Shown here piece by piece: positions 26,280 through 33,530 of a stretch of 64,000 bases of DNA. Origin of the DNA: Caenispirillum bisanense (GTDB lineage Bacteria > Pseudomonadota > Alphaproteobacteria > Rhodospirillales > UBA2165); NCBI GenBank assembly GCA_945877815.1, contig CAMDWJ010000021.1, positions 1 to 64,000 on the forward strand. The letters run 5' to 3'. Every line of letters starts with the position of its first letter. The stretch's first letter is position 1. Below the pieces are notes generated by a model that saw only the letters and a program-made list of their open reading frames with translations, was not told the DNA's origin and searched no databases. A program made the position numbers and the translations under genes.

Positions 26280-27572
26280 TTAGGCTGTGCCCCACGTGTC
26301 CTGCGTGATCGCGGCGTACCAGCCTTTGGTATATTCCGCCTCGCGTTGGCGGAACCCGGCATCCGCGTCGCGCGGGCTGACCCCGCCCGAATTTGGTACC
26401 TCGATGATCTTGCCGTCTGCCACGCGATAAACACCCGCGACCGAGATTGCATAGTCAGGCGCGATCATGCTGTAGCAGGTGTTGAGCCAAAGGGGAGCAA
26501 CCGGCTGCTTGCCGTCCAGGGCCGCGGCAATCGCGGCGGCCGCGACCTTGCCTTGGGCATTGGCACAGAAGCCGGACTTCGGCATCGGCGCGGCAACGGT
26601 GGCATCGCCGACGACATAGATGTTGGCATCCTTCGTCGAGGCAAAGGTGCTTGGGTTCACCGGCACCCAGCCATTTTCGGCTGTCACGCCTGCGCGTTCG
26701 GCAATCACGCCTGCCTTCTGCGGCGGCACGACATTGAGGACCGAGGCTTTGTGCCTGGTGCCGAATTCGGTTTCGACTTCAAGCGCGCCCGCATCGACAC
26801 GGACGACCTTGCCGTCTTTCGACTGGGGCACCCATTCGATCATGCTTCCGTAGACCGCTTTCCAGCCGTCCATGAACAGGGCCTGCTTGGAGAAATTCTC
26901 CTTGGCGTCGAGCACAAGTATCTTCGACTTCGGCTTATTGGTCTTGAGGTAGTGCGCAATCATGCTAACGCGCTCGTAGGGGCCGGGCGGGCAGCGGTAC
27001 GGATTGTCGGGTGCCGACATGATGAAAACGCCGCCGTCGGGCATCCTATCCAGCTGCCGTTTGAGGAGCTGGGTCTGAGAACCGGCTTTCCAAGCGTGCG
27101 GGGCTTGGATCGATGCGGCTTCGTCGTAGCCGGAAATCGCGCCCCAGCGGATATCGATGCCGGGCGACAGTACGAGCTTGTCGTAGTTCAGTGTGCGGCC
27201 GCCGGCGAGGCGCACTGTGCGCGCCGAGGCATTCACGTCCTCGGCCATCGCATGCACGACGTCGATGCCCATGGCCTTCAGTGCATCGTAGCCGTGGCCG
27301 ATGGATTCGAACGATCGCAATCCGCCCAGATATAAATTGCTGAAAGGGCAGGTGTAGAAGCGCTGCGCCGGTTCGACCAATGTGACACGGATGTTGGAAT
27401 CCGCGCGCTTCAGGTATTTGGCAGCAGTCGCCCCGCCGAAGCCGCCGCCAACGACAATCACGTGGCCCGAGGCCGCGCGTGAGATGGATGGCATAGCGAG
27501 GCTGCCCGCACCGACGAAAGCAGCCGAGGTACCGAACAGTTGAAGGGCACGACGCCGAGATATCTTTGACAT
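26280..27572 (-). CDS. fccB: Flavocytochrome c sulfide dehydrogenase, flavoprotein subunit
   Basis: FccB (430 aa) is a periplasmic FAD enzyme that oxidises sulfide to sulfur or polysulfide and passes electrons to its cytochrome partner. A Tat leader (SRRRALQLFG) is followed by the dinucleotide motif VIVVGGGFGGATAAKYL (about 38-54). The redox cysteines are likely those in YTCPFSN and NTCYSM, and the C-terminal domain ends with the typical FCSD flavin-binding region. AGGAGGG precedes the ATG, and the cytochrome gene ends 12 bases upstream. Confidence 0.92.
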   Translation of the reverse strand: MSKISRRRALQLFGTSAAFVGAGSLAMPSISRAASGHVIVVGGGFGGATAAKYLKRADSNIRVTLVEPAQRFYTCPFSNLYLGGLRSFESIGHGYDALKAMGIDVVHAMAEDVNASARTVRLAGGRTLNYDKLVLSPGIDIRWGAISGYDEAASIQAPHAWKAGSQTQLLKRQLDRMPDGGVFIMSAPDNPYRCPPGPYERVSMIAHYLKTNKPKSKILVLDAKENFSKQALFMDGWKAVYGSMIEWVPQSKDGKVVRVDAGALEVETEFGTRHKASVLNVVPPQKAGVIAERAGVTAENGWVPVNPSTFASTKDANIYVVGDATVAAPMPKSGFCANAQGKVAAAAIAAALDGKQPVAPLWLNTCYSMIAPDYAISVAGVYRVADGKIIEVPNSGGVSPRDADAGFRQREAEYTKGWYAAITQDTWGTA

Positions 27573-27584
27573 GGCTGTACCCTC

Positions 27585-27908
27585 CTATTTCTTCATGTCG
27601 GCGAAATGCCGCGCGAGCGTTTGCAGTTCGGCTTCGGTGAAGCCCTTGGCGATCCGGGTCATGACCGTGGTGCCCTGAATTTCATCGGCGCGAAAAGAGT
27701 CGAGCTGAGCCTTCAGAACGGCAAACGGCATACCCGCGATCGGTGGAATCGGGCCGGGCGAACGCCCGTCCGTGCCGTGGCAATTCGCGCAAGACCCCGC
27801 GAGCACGGTCGTAGCCGCATCGGCGGCAATGGAAGACTTCGCTGGCAAAATCATCGCTGCACCGACCAAAATGGCAATGTGCGCTGCTCGTACGAATTGT
27901 GGCATCAT
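27585..27908 (-). CDS. Monoheme cytochrome c subunit of sulfide dehydrogenase
   Basis: The protein (107 aa from the ATG at 27908) has a signal peptide and one c-type heme site, CANCH (Cys40, Cys43, His44), with a likely distal Met in TVMTRIAKG. This is the size of the small cytochrome that partners FccB in single-heme systems. GGAGGG stands before the start. It is the first gene of a four-gene operon with fccB, the transporter and the SoxYZ-like carrier. A longer frame 16 codons upstream lacks a signal-peptide character. Confidence 0.88.
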   Translation of the reverse strand: MMPQFVRAAHIAILVGAAMILPAKSSIAADAATTVLAGSCANCHGTDGRSPGPIPPIAGMPFAVLKAQLDSFRADEIQGTTVMTRIAKGFTEAELQTLARHFADMKK

Positions 27909-28046
27909 TCCCTCCCAAGCCCGCCGGAGTGCCGGTCGAGCGCCTTTTTCCCGCATGACCCCTACACCGGCCGATCAAAACGCTCAACAAGATTTCGCGC
28001 GCATGGGAGCAAAGAGCGGGACTGACAGACAAATTGCCGGCCGGCT

Positions 28047-28427
28047 TTAGGCCGGGGTGAAGAACGGAATCGGGGGTCCGCCTTCGGTGGGAACAAGTTT
28101 TAAACGCACCTTTTGACCGATCGTGAGTTTCTCGTAATCGCAATCGACCAGTGCGCTCAGCAGGGTGATTCCTTCGTCGAGCGTCACGAACACCGGCGCC
28201 GACGCCACCGCGCCTTTGCTGCGAACCAGCGAAAAGGAATAGATGGTCCCATTGCCGGAGACCGGCAGCCATTCGACATTCTTGCTCATGCACGACGGAC
28301 AAAAGGGCCGCGGATAGTGATAGCGATTGCCGCAGTCATTGCAGGCTTGAATCAAGAATTTTCCTTCGGCCAAGGCATCCCAATAGGGTTTGGCTTCGGG
28401 CCGTACTTCTGGAGCGGGAAGTGCCAT
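28047..28427 (-). CDS. DUF35 zinc-ribbon/OB-fold protein (thiolase partner)
   Basis: The protein (126 aa) has an N-terminal rubredoxin-like zinc ribbon (Cys29, Cys32, Cys43, Cys46) and a C-terminal OB fold that binds acyl-CoA in studied relatives. Such proteins form stable complexes with thiolase-like enzymes, for example ChsH2-DUF35 with the aldolase Ltp2 in steroid side-chain breakdown. The start at 28427 lies four bases after the thiolase stop, so the two are cotranscribed. Confidence 0.88.
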   Translation of the reverse strand: MALPAPEVRPEAKPYWDALAEGKFLIQACNDCGNRYHYPRPFCPSCMSKNVEWLPVSGNGTIYSFSLVRSKGAVASAPVFVTLDEGITLLSALVDCDYEKLTIGQKVRLKLVPTEGGPPIPFFTPA

Positions 28428-28431
28428 ATCT

Positions 28432-29598
28432 TTATTCCCTTTCGAGGATGACGGTGGCGCCGCAATGGTCGCCGGACAACGTGCCGCCGGTTCCGTGGGC
28501 CACGACAAATTTGTGATCGGATACCTGAACGGCGGGATGTGCTTCGCCGCGCGATTGGCGTACCGCTTCCAGAATCTTGGTCATACCGCCGCGATTGCCG
28601 GGATGGTTGCTGCACAGGCCGCCGCCATCCGTATTGAAGGCAAGTTTCCCGACGCCGGAAATCAAGCCGCCATCGGCGACGAATTTCCCGCCCTCGCCCT
28701 TTTTGCAGAAGCCCAGATCCTCTAGCTGCATGATGACGGTGATCGTGAAGCTATCGTAGAGAGAGGCATATTTGACGTCGGCCGGCGTGCAGCCTGCTTC
28801 CTCGAAGGCGCGGGCGCCCGTAAAGCGGCCGGCGGAATAGGTGAGGTCCACATGGCCGCCGTCGTTGGTTTTCACAAATTCCGATGCGCCGGCGATCTTC
28901 ACCAAAGGCCGCTTGAGCGTTTTCGCGATTTCGGGGCGCGTGATCACCACGCCGCCGCCGCCATCGGTGACGACACAGCAATCGAAGCGATGCAGGGGAT
29001 CGGCCACCAAGGGCGAATTCAGCACGTCCTCCACGGTGACGACTTCGCGCCGCAATGCGTACGGATTGTGCTGGGCATGATGCGAAGCGGCGACCTTTAC
29101 CCAGGCGAGTTGTTCCGACGTCGTGCCGTATTCGTACATGTGCCGGCGCGCGACCATCGCATACATTCCGGCCGGAAAGGTTCGATAGGGACCGCTGAAA
29201 GGGGTTTCCGGCGCTCCGCGGGTGTCGACGCCGCCGAGGCTGAAGGACATGCCTTCCGATAGCTGCGTATCGCCCATGGTTATCAGTGCGACATTGCAGC
29301 GTCCCGTCGCAACGGCCATCGCGGCGTGGTGAACCAGCACCAGATAGGACGAGCCGCCGGTTTCCGTGCTTTCAACATAGCGCGGCTTGAGCCCAAGATA
29401 ATTTGGCATATTAAGCGTGCCCATTCCCGGAGCCTCGCAGGCGCAAAAATATCCGTCGACATCGCGTGTCGTCAGCCCGGCGTCCTCAAGCGCGCCAATG
29501 GCGACATCGGCATGCAATTGCGCGAGCGAAATTCCATCCGCCCGCCGCGTCGGATGTTCGTATATTCCGACGATATTGGCTTTTCCGTTCAGGCTCAT
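28432..29598 (-). CDS. Thiolase-like (SCP2/Ltp2-type) enzyme lacking the nucleophilic Cys
   Basis: This thiolase-superfamily protein (388 aa) has GGAGG upstream of the ATG at 29598. The C-terminal region carries the expected GGLISGVGKLAFNTDGGGLCSNHPGNRGG segment in pieces. Where biosynthetic and degradative thiolases have the acyl-accepting Cys, this protein reads TETGGSS (residues 78-84), with no Cys. Together with the DUF35 partner this points to the lipid-transfer-protein thiolase/aldolase group, which cleaves or forms C-C bonds without a covalent intermediate. The natural acyl-CoA is unknown. Confidence 0.85.
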   Translation of the reverse strand: MSLNGKANIVGIYEHPTRRADGISLAQLHADVAIGALEDAGLTTRDVDGYFCACEAPGMGTLNMPNYLGLKPRYVESTETGGSSYLVLVHHAAMAVATGRCNVALITMGDTQLSEGMSFSLGGVDTRGAPETPFSGPYRTFPAGMYAMVARRHMYEYGTTSEQLAWVKVAASHHAQHNPYALRREVVTVEDVLNSPLVADPLHRFDCCVVTDGGGGVVITRPEIAKTLKRPLVKIAGASEFVKTNDGGHVDLTYSAGRFTGARAFEEAGCTPADVKYASLYDSFTITVIMQLEDLGFCKKGEGGKFVADGGLISGVGKLAFNTDGGGLCSNHPGNRGGMTKILEAVRQSRGEAHPAVQVSDHKFVVAHGTGGTLSGDHCGATVILERE

Positions 29599-29653
29599 TT
29601 TCTGGTTATCCTCCCTGGCGTTTATTGATGCATATTGAATTCGGCCTTTTAGG

Positions 29654-30313
29654 TCAAATGACGGTGAGTCCGAAGCCGTGGAGCAATTCGGTAGCTTGGC
29701 TGCGCGAGATTGTCGCCCCTTTGAATATGCCAGCATCGTTCAGGCTGATTCTGCCGAGATCGCAGCCTCGAAGATCGGCTCCGGCGAACTGTGTTGCTCT
29801 AAGTAATGCCCCGTTCAGGCGACAGTCGTTCATAGTGCACTCGCGGAAATCGGCACCCCCAAGATCGGCCTGAGTGAAGTCGTTTCCCTCCAGGGTCATG
29901 CATCGGAACGATATGCCCCGCAGGTAGGCGCTGACCAGGAGGACATTTTTGAAAGAGATGCCCAATAATTTCGATTCGCGAAAATCCGCGCCGGTCAGTT
30001 TGCAGTCTTGAAACGAAGCCGATGCAAGACGTGAACCGGCCCAGTCGGTATTCGCAAAGTTACAGTGCGAAAAAGCAGCGCTCTCTGCATCCACTGCTTT
30101 GAATGACGTTTTCATGGCGCGGCAACGTGTCCAAACCGTATTGTTCAATTTGCTGGCGGTGAAATTTACGCCGTCGAAATTGCAATTCGTAATCGTGATG
30201 TCGGAAAAATCGATCCTGGATAGATCGGTTCCGGCGAGTTCCAGATCGGAAAATGCCTTCTGGCCGGCTGCCAGCCGGTCGCACAAATATTGCCTATCGA
30301 CGCCGCCGATCAT
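29654..30313 (-). CDS. Pentapeptide-repeat protein
   Basis: The protein (219 aa) consists almost entirely of pentapeptide repeats with the A(D/N)LxX pattern (e.g. LAGTDLSRIDF, TGADFRESKL, AGADLRGCDL), predicted to fold as a right-handed quadrilateral beta-helix. Some members mimic DNA and protect gyrase; most have unknown roles. It is the last gene of a three-gene set with two small hypothetical proteins (20 bases after the first of these upstream). The ATG at 30313 is preferred over an upstream frame that overlaps the neighbour. Confidence 0.85.
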   Translation of the reverse strand: MIGGVDRQYLCDRLAAGQKAFSDLELAGTDLSRIDFSDITITNCNFDGVNFTASKLNNTVWTRCRAMKTSFKAVDAESAAFSHCNFANTDWAGSRLASASFQDCKLTGADFRESKLLGISFKNVLLVSAYLRGISFRCMTLEGNDFTQADLGGADFRECTMNDCRLNGALLRATQFAGADLRGCDLGRISLNDAGIFKGATISRSQATELLHGFGLTVI

Positions 30314-30333
30314 GTTTCGTCTGACCTGATTCG

Positions 30334-30549
30334 CTATGGAATTTCCGTTTCCTTGATGGCGCTCGACAAATGCCGGATGGCCTCCCCGACAACCTGTTCC
30401 AGGCGTTCGGGCTCTCCTTCGCACGTATGAACAATGAGCCTCCCGAGATTGGCCGCGACAAGGTTGATCATTTCCTCGTCGCTGATGCCGTTATCCAAGG
30501 CGACATCGTTGAGCGCCGTCAGGACCGCATCTGAAAGTTCGGTTTGCAT
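30334..30549 (-). CDS. Small acidic helical protein, unknown
   Basis: The frame encodes 71 residues, acidic and predicted mostly helical (LSDAVLTALNDVALDNGISD, then EEMINLVAANLGRLIV). I recognise no family. It lies tightly between another small gene and the pentapeptide gene on the same strand, and its composition is typical of translated sequence, so I consider it real. Confidence 0.6.
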   Translation of the reverse strand: MQTELSDAVLTALNDVALDNGISDEEMINLVAANLGRLIVHTCEGEPERLEQVVGEAIRHLSSAIKETEIP

Positions 30550-30582
30550 CTTTAATTGTCTCTTTGTGCGGCAGGGGCGAAA

Positions 30583-30843
30583 TCACGCAAGTTCGGGAAC
30601 GCGACCATGTCGACCCAAATATTCGGGCTCGCCATATTCGCCCGCATCGGGATCGGCGGTCTGTTTCACGACATCGGCGCCAAGAATTCTGCCGCCGGCC
30701 ATCAGTTTCTCAGCACGCGCATGGGCGTTCTGCTCACTGTGACACGGAATTTGTTCCCCAACCTTCAACGATCCCCGTGCGCCCGCGACATAGGTCACAA
30801 CGGCGAAGGTGGTCTTGCTTGTGCCGGCCTTGCTGTCTTTCAT
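30583..30843 (-). CDS. Small hypothetical protein
   Basis: The frame from the ATG at 30843 encodes 86 residues with no recognised domain. A central KVGEQIPCHSEQNAHARAEK segment and a C-terminal acidic/tyrosine-rich part (DAGEYGEPEYLGRHG) are the main landmarks. It is the first gene of a probable operon with the 71-aa protein and the pentapeptide protein. A longer frame upstream (36 codons) looks non-coding. Confidence 0.5.
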   Translation of the reverse strand: MKDSKAGTSKTTFAVVTYVAGARGSLKVGEQIPCHSEQNAHARAEKLMAGGRILGADVVKQTADPDAGEYGEPEYLGRHGRVPELA

Positions 30844-31089
30844 GATGATACTCCGCGCGCGGTCGACCGGCCAAATGTCCGGTCTCGCGGGCGCGGCAAG
30901 TATGCTTGAGTCGCGCCTAAAGAACACACCGCACTGGCGCGGCTCTGACAAGGGCCCTTTCCCGAACCTTCAGGCCGTGAGCCAAGTGGCGAATCGTTTG
31001 TGACATCCTCGATGGCAGGCAATCGAAGCCGCGATCGTTCGCCTCGCACATGGTGGTTTGTGCGGGGATCGCCGTCGCGATGCCGGGGA

Positions 31090-32274
31090 TCAAACAACCC
31101 GGTCCTTGTGCAGCGCCTCGATCGTCGATTTGTCGTAACCGAACTCGGCGAGGATCTCGTCGGTATGCTCACCAAGGCCCGGCGTCGGCATGGCGATGCT
31201 CGCCGGTGTGCGCGACATGGTCACCGGCTGTCCGACGATATTGATCTTGCCGCGGCTCGGCGTATTCATCTCCTGCGCGATGCCCAGATGTTTCACCTGC
31301 GGATCGGCGAAGACCTGATCCATCGTGTTTATAGGACCGCACGGGATACGGTCCGCATTCAGCAGTTCGATCCATTCGGCCGTTGTCTTGGCTTTCATCT
31401 TCTCGGCGATCATCGCGTCGAGCTTCACGCGGTTCTTGCGCCGCGCCTGCTGCGAGTTGAATTCCTCGCTTTTGGCCGCCTCTGGCATTCCGAGTTGCGC
31501 GCACAGCCGATCGAACATTGGGCCCGTGGGCGCTATGTTCACCCAGCCGTCCCGGGTCGGGAAGGTGCCGGTCGGCACGTTGGTCGGATGGTTGTTGCCT
31601 TCCTGGCCAGGCACATCGCCGTCGACGAGATAGCGCGCCGCCTGGAAATCCAAGATGAATATCTGGGCTTGCAGCAGCGAGGTGTGGAGCCATTGCCCCT
31701 CGCCCGAGCTTTCGCGTTCGAGCAGCGCCGCCATGATTCCGCCCGCCGTCAGCATACCGGCGGTCATATCCGAGATCGCGGCACCCGAACGCACCGGTCC
31801 GCCGCCCTTGGGCCCGGTCACCGACATATGTCCGCCCATGCCTTGGGCGATCTGGTCGAGACCCGGTCGGTCGGCGTAAGGCCCGGTCTGCCCGAAGCCG
31901 GAGATGCTGGCATAGACGATGCGCGGATTGATCTTTTTGACCGCTTCATAATCGATGCCGAGGTTGAACTTTACGACCGGACGGTAGTTTTCGACGATGA
32001 CGTCGGCTTTCGCCGCCATCCTCATGAAAATCTCTTTGCCGCGCGAATCCTTGAGATTCAACGCTACCGACTGCTTGTTGCGGTGCAAATTTTGGAAATC
32101 GGGGCCGTTGCGGGAGCCGAAATCGGCGGTAGCGGGATCGCCCGGTTCCTCGATCTTGATCACCCGCGCGCCGAAATCCGCAAGCTGGCGCGCTGCCGTG
32201 GGCCCTGCGCGCGCGCGCGTCAGGTCGAGCACCATAAATTTGCGCAATGCCTGCGAAGCATGTTTAAACGGCAT
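31090..32274 (-). CDS. CaiB/BaiF (class III CoA-transferase) family protein
   Basis: The product (394 aa) has the family fold and hallmark segments (VLDLTRARAGP, QLADFGARVIKIEEP, ADVIVENYRP, SISGFGQTGPYADRPG). These enzymes move CoA between carboxylic acids through an aspartyl-CoA intermediate. The position of the catalytic Asp in formyl-CoA transferase reads Gln here (SLLQAQIFILDFQ, Gln202), so activity may differ. It is divergent from an acyl-CoA dehydrogenase gene with only 69 bp between starts, suggesting shared control and a joint role in acyl-CoA metabolism. Confidence 0.88.
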   Translation of the reverse strand: MPFKHASQALRKFMVLDLTRARAGPTAARQLADFGARVIKIEEPGDPATADFGSRNGPDFQNLHRNKQSVALNLKDSRGKEIFMRMAAKADVIVENYRPVVKFNLGIDYEAVKKINPRIVYASISGFGQTGPYADRPGLDQIAQGMGGHMSVTGPKGGGPVRSGAAISDMTAGMLTAGGIMAALLERESSGEGQWLHTSLLQAQIFILDFQAARYLVDGDVPGQEGNNHPTNVPTGTFPTRDGWVNIAPTGPMFDRLCAQLGMPEAAKSEEFNSQQARRKNRVKLDAMIAEKMKAKTTAEWIELLNADRIPCGPINTMDQVFADPQVKHLGIAQEMNTPSRGKINIVGQPVTMSRTPASIAMPTPGLGEHTDEILAEFGYDKSTIEALHKDRVV

Positions 32275-32343
32275 GAGGACGTGTTCCCTGTATGGTTTCT
32301 GACTCGCGTTTTAGCGGGCGGGACGGGATTTGGCGAGGGCTGG

Positions 32344-33507
32344 GTGAGTAACGCACTTAACGATGATTTCGAGGACGTTCGCGTCTCGGTCCGAGCGCTT
32401 TGCGCAGGCTTCCCGGGCGAGTATTGGCGAGCGCTCGATCGAGAACGCGCCTATCCCGAGGCTTTCGTGAAAGCGATGACCGATGCGGGTTTCCTCGCCG
32501 TGCTGATCCCGGAGGCCTATGGCGGCAGCGGGCTCGGCCTGTCGGCGGCGGCCGCCATCTTGGAAGAGATTCACAAAAGCGGCGCCAACGCTGCGGCCTG
32601 TCACGCCCAAATGTATATGATGGGAACGATCTTACGGCACGGCAGCGACGCGCAAAAGCAGACCTATCTGCCGCAGGTTGCTTCGGGGGCCTTGCGGCTG
32701 CAGGCGTTCGGCGTCACAGAACCCACAAGTGGGACCGATACCGCGGCGATCAAGACGACCGCGCGGCGGGACGGTGATTTTTACGTCGTTAACGGCCAAA
32801 AGGTCTGGACCTCGCGTGCCGAACATTCCGATCTCATGCTGCTGCTTGCGAGGACCAGCTCCGCCGAGGAGGGCGCCAAGCGCCATGACGGCCTATCCGT
32901 CTTTCTGGTCGATATGCGCGAGGCTGTCGGCCACGGCCTCACGATCCGGCCGATCCGCGCCATGATCAATCACGCAACCACGGAAGTTTTCTTCGACGAT
33001 CTGCGCATCCCAGCAAGCAACCTGATCGGCGAGGAGGGCAAAGGGTTTCGCTACATCCTCGACGGGATGAATGCAGAGCGGATTCTCATAGCCGCCGAAT
33101 GCGTCGGCGATGCGCGCTGGTTCATCGCCAAGGCCACTTCCTATGCAAACGAGCGCATAGTCTTCGGTCGTCCGATCGGCCAGAATCAAGGCATCCAATT
33201 CCCGATCGCGCGGGCCTTCGCCGAAAGCGAGGCGGCCGATCTGATGGCGAAGAAGGCGGCGGCGCTGTTCGACGCTGGTGTGCCGTGCGGCGCCGAGGCC
33301 AATATGGCGAAGATGCTCGCTTCGGAAGCATCATGGCATGCGGCAGAGATGTGTTTGCAGACGCATGGCGGATTTGGCTTCGCCGAGGAATACGACATCG
33401 AACGCAAATTCCGCGAAACGCGGCTCTATCAGGTGGCGCCGGTCTCGACCAATCTCATCCTCTCTTACGTCGCCGAGCACGTACTGGGATTGCCCAGAGC
33501 GTTCTAG
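32344..33507 (+). CDS. Acyl-CoA dehydrogenase
   Basis: The FAD enzyme (387 aa) introduces a 2,3-double bond into an acyl-CoA. Family motifs are visible: FGVTEPTSGTD, VVNGQKVWTSRAEHSD and QTHGGFGFAEEYDIERKFRE. The usual C-terminal catalytic Glu position reads VAPVST instead of YEGT, whereas MNAERIL (Glu245) matches the helix G Glu used by isovaleryl-CoA and long-chain enzymes. The GTG at 32344, with GCGAGGG nearby, gives the expected length. The very long open frame upstream overlaps the opposite-strand CaiB gene and is not coding. Confidence 0.9.
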   Translation: MSNALNDDFEDVRVSVRALCAGFPGEYWRALDRERAYPEAFVKAMTDAGFLAVLIPEAYGGSGLGLSAAAAILEEIHKSGANAAACHAQMYMMGTILRHGSDAQKQTYLPQVASGALRLQAFGVTEPTSGTDTAAIKTTARRDGDFYVVNGQKVWTSRAEHSDLMLLLARTSSAEEGAKRHDGLSVFLVDMREAVGHGLTIRPIRAMINHATTEVFFDDLRIPASNLIGEEGKGFRYILDGMNAERILIAAECVGDARWFIAKATSYANERIVFGRPIGQNQGIQFPIARAFAESEAADLMAKKAAALFDAGVPCGAEANMAKMLASEASWHAAEMCLQTHGGFGFAEEYDIERKFRETRLYQVAPVSTNLILSYVAEHVLGLPRAF

Positions 33508-33530
33508 TCACCTTCGTGCCAAGGTAAGTT

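Noticed and set aside
31000-32343. Long plus-strand extension upstream of the acyl-CoA dehydrogenase
   Set aside because: It lies opposite the CaiB gene and shows no homology; the dehydrogenase homology begins at the GTG at 32344.
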